From: Nocardioides sp. CER19
GTDB taxonomy: Bacteria > Actinomycetota > Actinomycetes > Propionibacteriales > Nocardioidaceae
Direction: 5' to 3'
DNA length: 64,000 bases
Assembly (NCBI RefSeq): GCF_029846275.1
Contig: NZ_JARVWS010000001.1
Location: 124,001 to 188,000 of the forward strand
Position 1 is the stretch's first letter. Every line of letters begins with the position of its first letter. The translations under genes and the position numbers were made by a program. Below the pieces are notes generated by a model. It saw nothing but the letters and a program-made list of their open reading frames with translations, did no database searches and had not been told where the DNA came from. Of the stretch, positions 16,971 to 24,667 are shown piece after piece.

Positions 16971-18403
16971 CTGCTGCTCGTGCCCGTCTCGCGCCACGAC
17001 CGCTCGAACGGCAACCGCCAGGCGTGCGGCGCGATGAGCTGGTGGATGGCGTTGGGGCCCCACGAGCCCGGGGCGTAGAGCCGGACCGGCGGCGGTGCGT
17101 CGAGCAGCGGCTGGGAGATCTCCCAGAGCGTCTCGATGCCCTCGGCGGTGGTGAAGAGGGTGTGGTCGCCCCGCATGGCGTCGTGGATCAGCCGCTCGTA
17201 GGCCTCGAGGACGCCCACCGCCGACGTGGTCTCCTGCGTGGCGAACTGCATCGACAGCTTCTCGAGCTTCATGCCGGGGCCGGGGCGCTTGCCGTAGAAC
17301 GACAACGACATCTTCGACTGGTCGGCCAGGTCGAAGGTGAGGTGGTCGGGGCCCTGGGTGCCCGCGTTGGAACCGGCCGGGAACATGGTCAGCGGCGGCT
17401 CCTTGAAAGCGATCGAGATGATCCGCGCCCCCTCGGCCATCTTCTTGCCGGTGCGCAGGAAGAACGGCACACCCGCCCAGCGCCAGTTGTCGATGATGAC
17501 CTTGAGCGCGATGAACGTCTCGGTGTCGGAGTCGTCGGCGACCTCGTTCTTGCCGCGGTAGCCGGTGTACTGGCCGCGCACGACGTTGGCCGGGTCGATC
17601 GGGCGGATCGACCGGAACACCTTGTTCTTCTCGTCGCCGATCGGCCCGGGTGCCAGCGAGGTCGGCGGCTCCATCGCCATGAACGCCAGCACCTGCATCA
17701 GGTGGGTGACGACCATGTCACGGTAGGCGCCGGTGCTCTCGTAGAACGCGGTGCGGCCCTCGAGGCCGAGCGTCTCGGGCACGTCGATCTGGACGTGGTC
17801 GATGAAGTTGCGGTTCCAGATCGGCTCGAACAGACCGTTGGCGAACCGGAACGCGAGGATGTTCTGGGCCGCCTCCTTGCCGAGGAAGTGGTCGATCCGG
17901 AAGATCTGGTCCTCGTCGAAGACCTGGTGGACGGCCGCGTTGAGCACCTTCGCGGAGGCGAGGTCGGTGCCGAACGGCTTCTCCATGATGATCCGCGCCC
18001 GCTCGACCAGGCCTGCCTCGTCGAGCTCGTGGATGACGTCGAGCGCCGCCTTCGGCGGTACCGAGAGGTAGTGCAGCCGCTGCGCCGGGCCGCCGAGCCT
18101 GCGCTCGGCCTCCTCGACCAGGTCGGCCAGCGCGTGCGCGCCCTGCGACGTCGGCACGTAGGAGAGCATCGCCGCGAACGGCGCCCAGCGCTGGTCGGTC
18201 ACGACGCCCTTGCCGAACTCCTCGCACGCATCCCGCGCGATCTTCACGAAGCCCTCGGTGTCGATCTCCTCGAGCGACGTACCGACGATCATCGAGTCCT
18301 TGAGCAGCCCGGCCTCGTAGAGGCGGAGCAGGCCGGGCAACAGCTTCCGGCGCGCCAGGTCGCCGGTCGCTCCGAACAGCACGATCACGTGCGGCTGAGC
18401 CAT
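16964..18403 (-). CDS. zwf: Glucose-6-phosphate 1-dehydrogenase
   Basis: A 479-aa G6PDH that oxidises glucose-6-phosphate to 6-phosphogluconolactone with NADP+ or NAD+. The coenzyme-binding start HVIVLFGATGDLARRKLLPGL and the active-site signature RIDHFLGKEAAQNIL are clear. It is a single-gene unit without tal, opcA or pgl, unlike the main pentose-phosphate operon of actinobacteria, so it may be a second isozyme. The ATG at 18403 has TAACGT on the minus strand (18416-18411) 7 nt before it and no SD, so it is probably leaderless; a longer form would begin upstream of this promoter. Confidence 0.92.
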   Translation of the reverse strand: MAQPHVIVLFGATGDLARRKLLPGLLRLYEAGLLKDSMIVGTSLEEIDTEGFVKIARDACEEFGKGVVTDQRWAPFAAMLSYVPTSQGAHALADLVEEAERRLGGPAQRLHYLSVPPKAALDVIHELDEAGLVERARIIMEKPFGTDLASAKVLNAAVHQVFDEDQIFRIDHFLGKEAAQNILAFRFANGLFEPIWNRNFIDHVQIDVPETLGLEGRTAFYESTGAYRDMVVTHLMQVLAFMAMEPPTSLAPGPIGDEKNKVFRSIRPIDPANVVRGQYTGYRGKNEVADDSDTETFIALKVIIDNWRWAGVPFFLRTGKKMAEGARIISIAFKEPPLTMFPAGSNAGTQGPDHLTFDLADQSKMSLSFYGKRPGPGMKLEKLSMQFATQETTSAVGVLEAYERLIHDAMRGDHTLFTTAEGIETLWEISQPLLDAPPPVRLYAPGSWGPNAIHQLIAPHAWRLPFERSWRETGTSSRS

Positions 18404-18468
18404 GTCGTCCACGTTAGTCCTCTCCTGTCGCTGCACCGTCGCGGGCCGTGCGAATCATCGGTGAACGA

Positions 18469-18864
18469 TCAGCCCGCCGGCCATGCGAACAGACAGAAGG
18501 TATGTCCCGCCGGATCCGTGTAGACACGCAGGGGCTCCTCCGGATCGTCCATCCGCTCCAGCCGTACGGCGGCGCCGAGCCCGAGCACCCGGGCGTGCTG
18601 CTCCTCCAGCTCCTCGACGCTGTCGACCTTGAAGTCGAGGTGCAGCTGCTGCGGCACGTCGGTGTCGGGCCACGTCGTCGGCGCGACGGCATCGGCCTGC
18701 TGGAAGGCGATCCGCTGACCGCCGGGACCGACGAGGGTGCGCCAGGTGGGATCGTCAGGGTCGTCCCCGTCGGAGAACTGCCATCCCAGCAGGCCCTGGT
18801 AGAACGCCGCGAGGCGCGGGACGTCGGTGGTGTCCAGCACGACGTTGCGCAGTGAGATTCCCAT
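18469..18864 (-). CDS. VOC/glyoxalase-like protein, distal gene of the chorismate unit
   Basis: A 131-aa VOC-superfamily protein: ISLRNVVLDTTDVPRLAAFYQGLLGW at the start, HLDFKVDSVEELEEQHARVLGLGA in the middle, YTDPAGHTFCLFAW at the end (a Glyoxalase_6-like pattern). No substrate can be assigned. ATG 18864 begins 4 bp after the pabB stop, which indicates translational coupling; an upstream GTG at 18897 would overlap pabB. Confidence 0.7.
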   Translation of the reverse strand: MGISLRNVVLDTTDVPRLAAFYQGLLGWQFSDGDDPDDPTWRTLVGPGGQRIAFQQADAVAPTTWPDTDVPQQLHLDFKVDSVEELEEQHARVLGLGAAVRLERMDDPEEPLRVYTDPAGHTFCLFAWPAG

Positions 18865-18868
18865 GCGG

Positions 18869-20191
18869 TCAGCCTGCCATGCCGTCGTCGCGGTCACTGT
18901 CCACGCCGAGCGCGGCGAGCAGTCGCTCCGCCTTCCACCGGCTCTCGGCGTACTCCTCGTCCACGTCGCTGCGGACCGTGATCCCGCCGCCGGTGCCGAG
19001 CGTCCAGTGCCGGCCGTCGGGGCTGGTGAGCGTGCGGATCACGACGCCGAGATCGGCCGGGCCGTCGGCGGAGATCCAACCGAACGCGCCGGCGTACGCG
19101 CCCCTCGGCGTCGTCTCGACCCGGTCGACGAGCTCCATCGTCCGCAGCTTGGGCGCGCCCGTCATCGAGCCCGCGGGGAACAGCGCGCGGAGGGCGCGGA
19201 CGGTGCCGACGTCGGTCCGCAGCCGGCCCCGGACGGTGCTCACGAGCTGGTGGACGCTCGCGTAGGACTCGACCCGCATCAGGTCAGGCACCGTGACGGT
19301 GCCCGGCTCGCACACCATCGACAGGTCGTTGCGGAGCAGGTCGACGATCATCAGGTTCTCGCTGCGGAACTTCGGGTCCTCCGCCAGCCGCCGCGCGTTC
19401 TCCGCGTCCTCGTCGGGGTCGTCGGCCCGTGGGGTGGTGCCCTTGATCGGCCGCGTCTCGATCCCGCCGTCCGCGTCGACCAGCGCGTAGCGCTCCGGGC
19501 TCGAGCTCAGCAGCCACGCACCGGCACCGAGCACGTCGTGCTGCAGGAATCCCGCATACGGCGCCGGGTTCGTCCGTCGCAGCCGCAGGTAGGTCTCCGC
19601 CGGGTCGCGGTCCGCGTCGGCCGTCAGCCGGTAGGTCAGGTTGGCCTCGTAGGTGTCGCCCGCGTGCAGCGCCTCCTGGACGGCCGCGAAGGCGGAGCGG
19701 TAGGCGTGGGGTGGTCTCGATACGGGCTCGCTGGCGCTCGCCCTCCTCGACCACCGACCCTCGCTGGCGCTCGCCCACCGACCCTCGCTGGTCGAGTAGC
19801 CCTCGCGAGGAACGAGCGAGGGCGTATCGAGACCCTCGTGCTCCACCATCCGCACGCGGCTCGGCCGCATCCAGACGGCGTCGGGGAGTTCGGCGGACGG
19901 CGCGGCGGGCAGGTCGGCGCGGCAGGCGTAGCCGAGGTAGCCGAACCACTGACCCCCCGTGGCGACCTCCCGCTCGAGGACCGTCCAGATGTCGTCGCCG
20001 ACGACCTCGGACCGCCCCTCCGCATGACGGAGCACCTCGCCCCGGGTGGCGGAGTAGGTCAGCGACACGTCCGACGGCTCGAGCCACCCGAGCAGCGAGC
20101 GCCGTCCGGACCACTCCCGTCCACCGCCGCCGTCGAGCCAGACGCAGCGCGGGTGCTCGCGCGCCACCTCGGTGAAGAGCTCCTCGATCAC
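18869..20191 (-). CDS. pabB: Aminodeoxychorismate synthase component I, with repeat-derived insert
   Basis: A 440-aa chorismate-binding enzyme. With PabA-derived ammonia it makes 4-amino-4-deoxychorismate for p-aminobenzoate and folate. The C-terminal domain carries ETRPIKGTTPR, FRSENLMIVDLLRNDLS, the FPAGSMTGAPKLRTMELVD signature and LGTGGGITVRSD. The GTG at 20191 overlaps the pabA stop (GTGA). Residues ~120-160 (Ser/Arg/Glu-rich, including STSEGRWASASEGRWSRR) are encoded by a palindromic repeat inserted between the N-terminal and chorismate-binding parts; frame is kept, so the enzyme may still work. Confidence 0.88.
   Translation of the reverse strand: MIEELFTEVAREHPRCVWLDGGGGREWSGRRSLLGWLEPSDVSLTYSATRGEVLRHAEGRSEVVGDDIWTVLEREVATGGQWFGYLGYACRADLPAAPSAELPDAVWMRPSRVRMVEHEGLDTPSLVPREGYSTSEGRWASASEGRWSRRASASEPVSRPPHAYRSAFAAVQEALHAGDTYEANLTYRLTADADRDPAETYLRLRRTNPAPYAGFLQHDVLGAGAWLLSSSPERYALVDADGGIETRPIKGTTPRADDPDEDAENARRLAEDPKFRSENLMIVDLLRNDLSMVCEPGTVTVPDLMRVESYASVHQLVSTVRGRLRTDVGTVRALRALFPAGSMTGAPKLRTMELVDRVETTPRGAYAGAFGWISADGPADLGVVIRTLTSPDGRHWTLGTGGGITVRSDVDEEYAESRWKAERLLAALGVDSDRDDGMAG
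19713..19834. repeat. 122-bp palindromic repeat inserted in frame in pabB
   Basis: GGTCTCGATACG (19713-19724) and CGTATCGAGACC (19823-19834) are perfect 12-bp terminal inverted repeats. The interior holds further copies of the CTCGCTGGCGCTCGCC and CCACCGACCCTCGCTGG units. It looks like a non-coding miniature repeat of a family common in Nocardioides-type genomes, here translated as about 41 residues of PabB. Confidence 0.8.
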
Positions 20192-20748
20192 GACAGGAAG
20201 TTCCTGACGATCGCCGCCCCGTGCTCCGACAGCACCGACTCCGGGTGGAACTGCACGCCCTCGAGCGGCAGGGTCCGGTGGCGTACGCCCATGACGACGC
20301 CGTCCGGCGCCCATGCCGTCGCCTCGAGGCAGTCGGGCAGTGCCACGGCCGCCAGCGAGTGGTAGCGCACGGCCGCGAACGGCGACGGCAGACCGGCGAA
20401 CACGCCCCGGCCGTCGTGGGTCACGGCGGCCACGTCACCGTGGGCCGGAGCGACCCGGTCCACCACGCCGCCGTACGCCGTCACGAGCCCCTGCATCCCC
20501 AGGCAGACGCCGAGCACCGGCCGGTCGGCGGCGAGCAGCACCTCGCGCCCGAGGGCGAAGTCGCGTGCCGACGCCGGGTGACCGGGACCCGGTGAGAGCA
20601 CGACGTGCGAGTAGCCGGCCAGGTCCACCCACGACGCCTCGTCGTGCTCGACCAGGTCGGGCAGGACACCGGTGACCGCGGCGACGAGGTGGACGAGGTT
20701 CCACGTGTAGGAGTCGTGGTGATCGACGACCACCACCCGCGCGGCCAT
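20188..20748 (-). CDS. pabA: Glutamine amidotransferase component (PabA/TrpG type)
   Basis: A 186-aa class I glutamine amidotransferase. It has the catalytic Cys82 (VLGVCLGMQG), the His168-x-Glu170 pair (GVQFHPESVLSEHG) and the typical start VVVVDHHDSYTWNLVHLVA. It supplies ammonia from glutamine, most likely to the PabB encoded directly downstream with a 4-bp overlap. ATG 20748 lies 2 bp after the stop of the fused anthranilate synthase gene. A shared role with anthranilate synthesis is possible but unneeded, because that enzyme has its own amidotransferase domain. Confidence 0.88.
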   Translation of the reverse strand: MAARVVVVDHHDSYTWNLVHLVAAVTGVLPDLVEHDEASWVDLAGYSHVVLSPGPGHPASARDFALGREVLLAADRPVLGVCLGMQGLVTAYGGVVDRVAPAHGDVAAVTHDGRGVFAGLPSPFAAVRYHSLAAVALPDCLEATAWAPDGVVMGVRHRTLPLEGVQFHPESVLSEHGAAIVRNFLS

Positions 20749-20750
20749 GC

Positions 20751-22691
20751 TCAGTCCAGCAGCAGGCGCGCGGCGAGCTCGTGGAGCAGGTCGTAGCCGC
20801 GCTCGGTGAGGATCGACTCGGCGTGGAACTGGATCCCCTCGAAGTGCGGGCCGTGGATCGCGTGGATGTCGCCCGACGCGGGGTCGGCGTCGACCGTCAC
20901 GCCCGTCGGGAGCTCCCGGTCGGCCCGGCCGACGAACGTGTTGTAGAACCCCACCCGCTCGGTCCGGCCCTGCCCGCGCAGGGAGAGCGGGACCGCCGAC
21001 TGCGTGCCTTGGAAGACGATGTCCTTGTAGTGCAGCCCGATGCCGAGCTGGTGGCACAGCGCCTGGTGCCCGAGGCAGACGGCGAGGAACGGCCGCCCGG
21101 CGACGAGCAGCGAGGCCACCGCCGCGCGCAGGTTGGCCATCTTCGGGTCGGCGTCGTCCCGCGGGTCGCCCGGTCCAGGGCCGACGATGACCAGGTCGTA
21201 GCCGTCGAGGCAGCCGTCGACGTAGTCCTCGTGCCGCACGACCGTCGACGTCATGCCGAAGACACCGAGGATGTGGCGCAGCATCCGGACGAAGTCGTCG
21301 GCGCCGTCGAGGATGACGACCGACCTCCCCGCCAGCCGCGGGTCGGGCGCGGCCCCGGCCTGGTCGGTCAGCCAGAACGACGACAGCCGGCGGTTGCGCT
21401 TGTTGAGCTCGAGCAGCACGTCCTCGTCGGCGACCAGCTCCGGGACACCGAGCCCCGACGGGACCGGGGCCGGCGGGACGAGACCGAAGGCGGCCAGGAT
21501 GCCGCCGGCCTTCGCGTGGGTCTCGGCGACCTCGTACGCCGGGTCGGAGTCGCGCACCAGGGTGGCGCCGGCGCTCACCTTCAGCTCGCCGGCGGGCGTC
21601 ACGTCGGCGGTACGGATGACGATCGGGCTGTCGAGGACGGCCGCGCCGGACGGGTCCCGCCCGAGGATCGCGAGCGCGGCGCCGTAGTAGCCCCGGCCCT
21701 CCGGCTCGTAGTGCTTGATCAGCCGGCAGGAGTTCTCGACCGGCGAGCCGGTGACCGTGGCGGCGTACATGGTGTCGCGCAGGACCTCGCGCGGGTCGCG
21801 GTCGGTGTGGCCGGCGAGGAGGTACTCGGTGTGGATGAGCCGTGACATCGGCTTGAGGAACGGGCCGAGCACCTGGCCGCCCTCGGAGCAGATGTCGCAC
21901 ATCATCTTCAGCTCCTCGTCCACGACCATGTAGAGCTCGTAGATCTCCTTCTCGTCCTTGAGGAAGTCGAGGAGCGCGGGCTTGAGCTCGGCCGCGACGG
22001 CCTCCGGGGTCTCCCCTGCCACCTGCGGGAGTCGGAACGTGCCCGAGATGGGGTTCATCCGGACGTCACCGCCCGCGATCGAGACGTGCCGCTCCGGTGA
22101 GGCACCGACGAGGTAGCGGTCACCGGTGAAGAACAGGAAGGTCCAGTAGGCCCCGCGCTCGCGCTCGAGGAGCCGGCGGTAGACGGTGAGCGCCTTGTCG
22201 GCGCTCCAGTCGGCGACGACGGCCCGGTAGTGCCGGCCGATGACCAGGTTGGCACCCTCGCCCTGACCGATCTCGTCGCGGATGATCGCCTCGACGACCT
22301 TCTCGTAGTCGGCGTCGGAGGTCTCGAAGCCGCCGCGGTCGTCGAAGTCGATGTCGCCGTCCGGCAACGCCTCGATCACGTCGGCGACGGTCAGCTCGAT
22401 CTCGGTCTCGACGTCGACCACGACCAGCGGCGTCCCGTCGTCGTGCGCCGCGAACCCGCGCTCGGCGACCTGCCGGAACGGCACCGCGAGCAGGCGGTCG
22501 ACGGTGTGCCCGGGCTCGGGCGCACCCGTCTCGAGCGGTACGTCGAGCAGCGACTCCGCCACCCAGCGGCGGCCGCCGAGGGCGCCGATCGTGTCCTTGC
22601 CGCCGACCCGGGTCGAGCGCCGGATGAGCGCCCACGCCTCGTGCCCCTGGATCGCGGCGATGGCGTCCCGGGCGTTCGTGTGCGTGGTCAT
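20751..22691 (-). CDS. Fused anthranilate synthase (TrpE-TrpG type)
   Basis: A 646-aa fusion. Residues ~1-430 are a chorismate-binding domain (MNPISGTFRLPQ, MYAATVTGSPVENSCRLIKHYE, YYGAALAILG); residues ~450-646 are a glutamine amidotransferase with Cys in FLAVCLGHQALCHQLG and the IQFHAES triad end. It converts chorismate and glutamine to anthranilate or to a close relative: fused proteins of this shape also include PhzE-like ADIC synthases, and the sequence alone does not decide. No trpB/A/C/D or phenazine genes are nearby. Leaderless ATG: TACGCT on the minus strand (22704-22699) is 7 nt before the start. First gene of the unit. Confidence 0.82.
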   Translation of the reverse strand: MTTHTNARDAIAAIQGHEAWALIRRSTRVGGKDTIGALGGRRWVAESLLDVPLETGAPEPGHTVDRLLAVPFRQVAERGFAAHDDGTPLVVVDVETEIELTVADVIEALPDGDIDFDDRGGFETSDADYEKVVEAIIRDEIGQGEGANLVIGRHYRAVVADWSADKALTVYRRLLERERGAYWTFLFFTGDRYLVGASPERHVSIAGGDVRMNPISGTFRLPQVAGETPEAVAAELKPALLDFLKDEKEIYELYMVVDEELKMMCDICSEGGQVLGPFLKPMSRLIHTEYLLAGHTDRDPREVLRDTMYAATVTGSPVENSCRLIKHYEPEGRGYYGAALAILGRDPSGAAVLDSPIVIRTADVTPAGELKVSAGATLVRDSDPAYEVAETHAKAGGILAAFGLVPPAPVPSGLGVPELVADEDVLLELNKRNRRLSSFWLTDQAGAAPDPRLAGRSVVILDGADDFVRMLRHILGVFGMTSTVVRHEDYVDGCLDGYDLVIVGPGPGDPRDDADPKMANLRAAVASLLVAGRPFLAVCLGHQALCHQLGIGLHYKDIVFQGTQSAVPLSLRGQGRTERVGFYNTFVGRADRELPTGVTVDADPASGDIHAIHGPHFEGIQFHAESILTERGYDLLHELAARLLLD

Positions 22692-22758
22692 GAGCGGCAG
22701 CGTAGTCGCCGGTCGCCACCGGTTTTGAGGCGAGACGGCGGGGTGGACGCCGGCCGGC

Positions 22759-23394
22759 TCAGCGGCAGGCGCTGTCGGTGGCGAGGATGAGGTCGGCCCA
22801 CTGGCCGTAGGCGTCCGCCTTGGGGTGCAGCCCGTCGCGCAGCCACTCCGGGTGGGCCGACGCGGTGGCCCGCCACGGGACGACGCAGGTGTGCGGTCGC
22901 GTCCGCGCGATCTGCTGCATCCAGCGGGCGTAGCGCCCGACGGTCTCCACGCCGCGCCGCGACCAGCGGCCCCCGGCCGCCTTGTAGGGCGTCACGAGCA
23001 GCACTCGCGTCCCGCGCGGCAGCTGGTCGATCGCCGCCACGTAGTCGGCCTTCGTCCACCCGGGCACCTGGTTGGACCCGAGCTCGATGACGACCCGGAA
23101 GGGATGCTGGTCGACGGCGCGCAGGTTCTTCACGAGGCCCGGCAGCGCGGTGACCGGACGGCCGTGCAGGGCGTTGATCGTCCACCGCGGCCGTCGTCTC
23201 AGCAGGTCCTCCGACCCGAAGGCGGAGATGGAGTCACCGAGCACGTAGGAGCCGGCCGTCGACCACACCAGCCGGTCCGAGGCGGGACCGACCTGGCGAC
23301 CGTGCAGCGGCCGACCCGCGCTCGCGGGCGACGCCAGGGTGCCCGCGACGACGAGTGCCAGCGCGGCACCGAGGAGCGTTCGCAGCGGCCGCAT
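22759..23394 (-). CDS. Secreted SGNH/GDSL-type hydrolase
   Basis: A 211-aa protein with a Sec signal peptide (LRTLLGAALALVVAGTLASPASAG). SGNH blocks are recognisable: VLGDSIS (nucleophile Ser), ELGSNQVPG (Gly-x-Asn block), and DGLHPKADAYG (catalytic Asp/His). It is likely an exported esterase or acylhydrolase acting on envelope or external substrates. It reads away from the EamA gene across a 343-bp gap. Confidence 0.75.
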   Translation of the reverse strand: MRPLRTLLGAALALVVAGTLASPASAGRPLHGRQVGPASDRLVWSTAGSYVLGDSISAFGSEDLLRRRPRWTINALHGRPVTALPGLVKNLRAVDQHPFRVVIELGSNQVPGWTKADYVAAIDQLPRGTRVLLVTPYKAAGGRWSRRGVETVGRYARWMQQIARTRPHTCVVPWRATASAHPEWLRDGLHPKADAYGQWADLILATDSACR

Positions 23395-23524
23395 CGAGTT
23401 CCGTTCCGAGTGGAGAGGGGGCGGCGAAACGTTAACCCGGATCGGACCGGACCGGACAGGGCACCGCGTGTTCGTGATCGGCCGCGGGAGACCCGACCTG
23501 AGCCGTAGCGTGCCGGCGCCACGA

Positions 23525-23577
23525 CGTCACACGGACAGAGCGAGCGAGTGGCTCCGTCCGTGTGACGCGTGCGTCAC
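23525..23577. promoter_or_regulatory. Long inverted repeats upstream of the EamA leader
   Basis: CGTCACACGGAC (23525-23536) and GTCCGTGTGACG (23556-23567) are perfect 12-bp arms 19 nt apart. GTGACGC (23562-23568) and GCGTCAC (23571-23577) form a second palindrome that shares the GTGAC half-site. The second lies about where the -35 of the leader promoter should be. These are probably operator sites for a dimeric regulator rather than an RNA terminator, because the flanking genes diverge. The rest of the 23395-23737 gap is described in the leader entry. Confidence 0.45.
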
Positions 23578-23605
23578 CGGGCCGCTTCCTGGCACAATCC
23601 CCTGG

Positions 23606-23647
23606 GTGACGAAGTTCCTGGGCATCCTTCCGCCTCCGGCCGCCTGA
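23606..23647 (+). CDS. Putative 13-aa leader peptide with PPP motif
   Basis: A leaderless-type promoter (CACAAT at 23593-23598, 7 nt before GTG 23606) precedes a 13-codon frame, MTKFLGILPPPAA, ending at TGA 23645. The 5' arm of a hairpin, CTCCGGC (23634-23640) with GCCGGAG (23648-23654), lies in the Pro-Pro-Ala codons, and the stop codon is in the loop. Consecutive prolines slow ribosomes, so translation of this frame could control folding of the mRNA ahead of the EamA gene 91 bp downstream. This is typical attenuator layout; the frame is very short and needs conservation evidence. Confidence 0.45.
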   Translation: MTKFLGILPPPAA

Positions 23648-23737
23648 GCCGGAGCCCCGATCACCCCGTCCTTCCCGGGCGGATGTTCCGCGCGCTCCGA
23701 GACGAGTCCCTCCCGCCTCGATCCCAGGAGCTCCCTG

Positions 23738-24661
23738 ATGTCCCCCTATCGTCGCGGCCTGCTGCAGGTCGCTCTCGCCGGTGTCCTGTGGGGCACCGGC
23801 GGCCTCGCCGTCCAGCTCATCCGCCGCGACCAGCCGCTGTCCCCGCTGGTGCTGAGCGCCGAGCGGATGCTCATCGGCGGCACCGTCATGCTCGCACTGC
23901 TCGCCCTCCTGCCCGGCGGCCTGCGCGACCTCGGCGGGGTGCTGCGCCGGCACCCGCTCGGCACGCCGCTGATCGGCGCCACCACCGGCGCCTACCAGGC
24001 GCTCTACTTCGTCGCCGTCACGCAGGCCGGGGTGGCGGTCGCGACGGTGGTCAGCCTGGGCGTCGCGCCCGTGCTGCTCGCGGTCCACGCCGCCGTACGC
24101 CGTCGGGCACTGCCGTCGCCCGGCGAGCTGCTCGTCCTCGTCACCGCGCTGACTGGCCTGCTGCTCGTCTCGCGCCCGGGCGGCGCGATCGGCCCGCACC
24201 CGGTGCGCGGGGTGCTGCTCGCGCTCGCCTCGGGGACGACGTATGCCGTCACGACCGCCGTCGGCCGCCGCATCGCGATGGGCGCGCGGCCCACCGCCCT
24301 CGCCACCGGAGCGACCCTCTGCGGGGCGGTCGTGCTCAGCCCGCTGCTGCTCGTCGGCGGCCGGCGCCTCCCGGACGGTCCGGTCGTGACCGGGTGGCTG
24401 CTCTACCTGGGGGTCGCCACGATGGCCGGCGCCTACCTGCTGCTGTACGCCGGCCTGCGCAGCGTGCCGGCGCACACCGCGACGCTCGCCAGCCTGCTCG
24501 AGCCCGTGACGGCCGCGCTGGTCGCCGGGGTCGTCCTCGACGAGCGGATCGGGCTCGTCGCCATCGTCGGCGTGGTGCTCGTGCTCGTGGCCGTCGCCGG
24601 GCTCGGCCGGACGGGGCCCGACGTCACGCGGACGGGGCAACCGGTGGCTCCGCCCGCATGA
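23738..24661 (+). CDS. EamA-family (DMT superfamily) exporter
   Basis: A 307-aa membrane protein with ten hydrophobic segments in two EamA repeats: GVLWGTGGLAVQLI opens the first, and AYLLLYAGLRSVPAHTATLASLLEPVTAAL with LDERIGLVAIVGVVLVL closes the second. Family members export amino acids, nucleosides or other metabolites. ATG 23738 has AGGAG (23726-23730) at 7-nt spacing; the SD is itself part of a GGAGCTCC palindrome. It probably shares a transcript with the upstream leader peptide. Substrate unknown. Confidence 0.85.
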   Translation: MSPYRRGLLQVALAGVLWGTGGLAVQLIRRDQPLSPLVLSAERMLIGGTVMLALLALLPGGLRDLGGVLRRHPLGTPLIGATTGAYQALYFVAVTQAGVAVATVVSLGVAPVLLAVHAAVRRRALPSPGELLVLVTALTGLLLVSRPGGAIGPHPVRGVLLALASGTTYAVTTAVGRRIAMGARPTALATGATLCGAVVLSPLLLVGGRRLPDGPVVTGWLLYLGVATMAGAYLLLYAGLRSVPAHTATLASLLEPVTAALVAGVVLDERIGLVAIVGVVLVLVAVAGLGRTGPDVTRTGQPVAPPA

Positions 24662-24667
24662 CGTAGC

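Noticed and set aside
20751-22691. Phenazine gene cluster, from the PhzE-like shape of the fused enzyme
   Set aside because: No phzB/D/F/G or other secondary-metabolite genes in the window; a primary anthranilate synthase is as likely.
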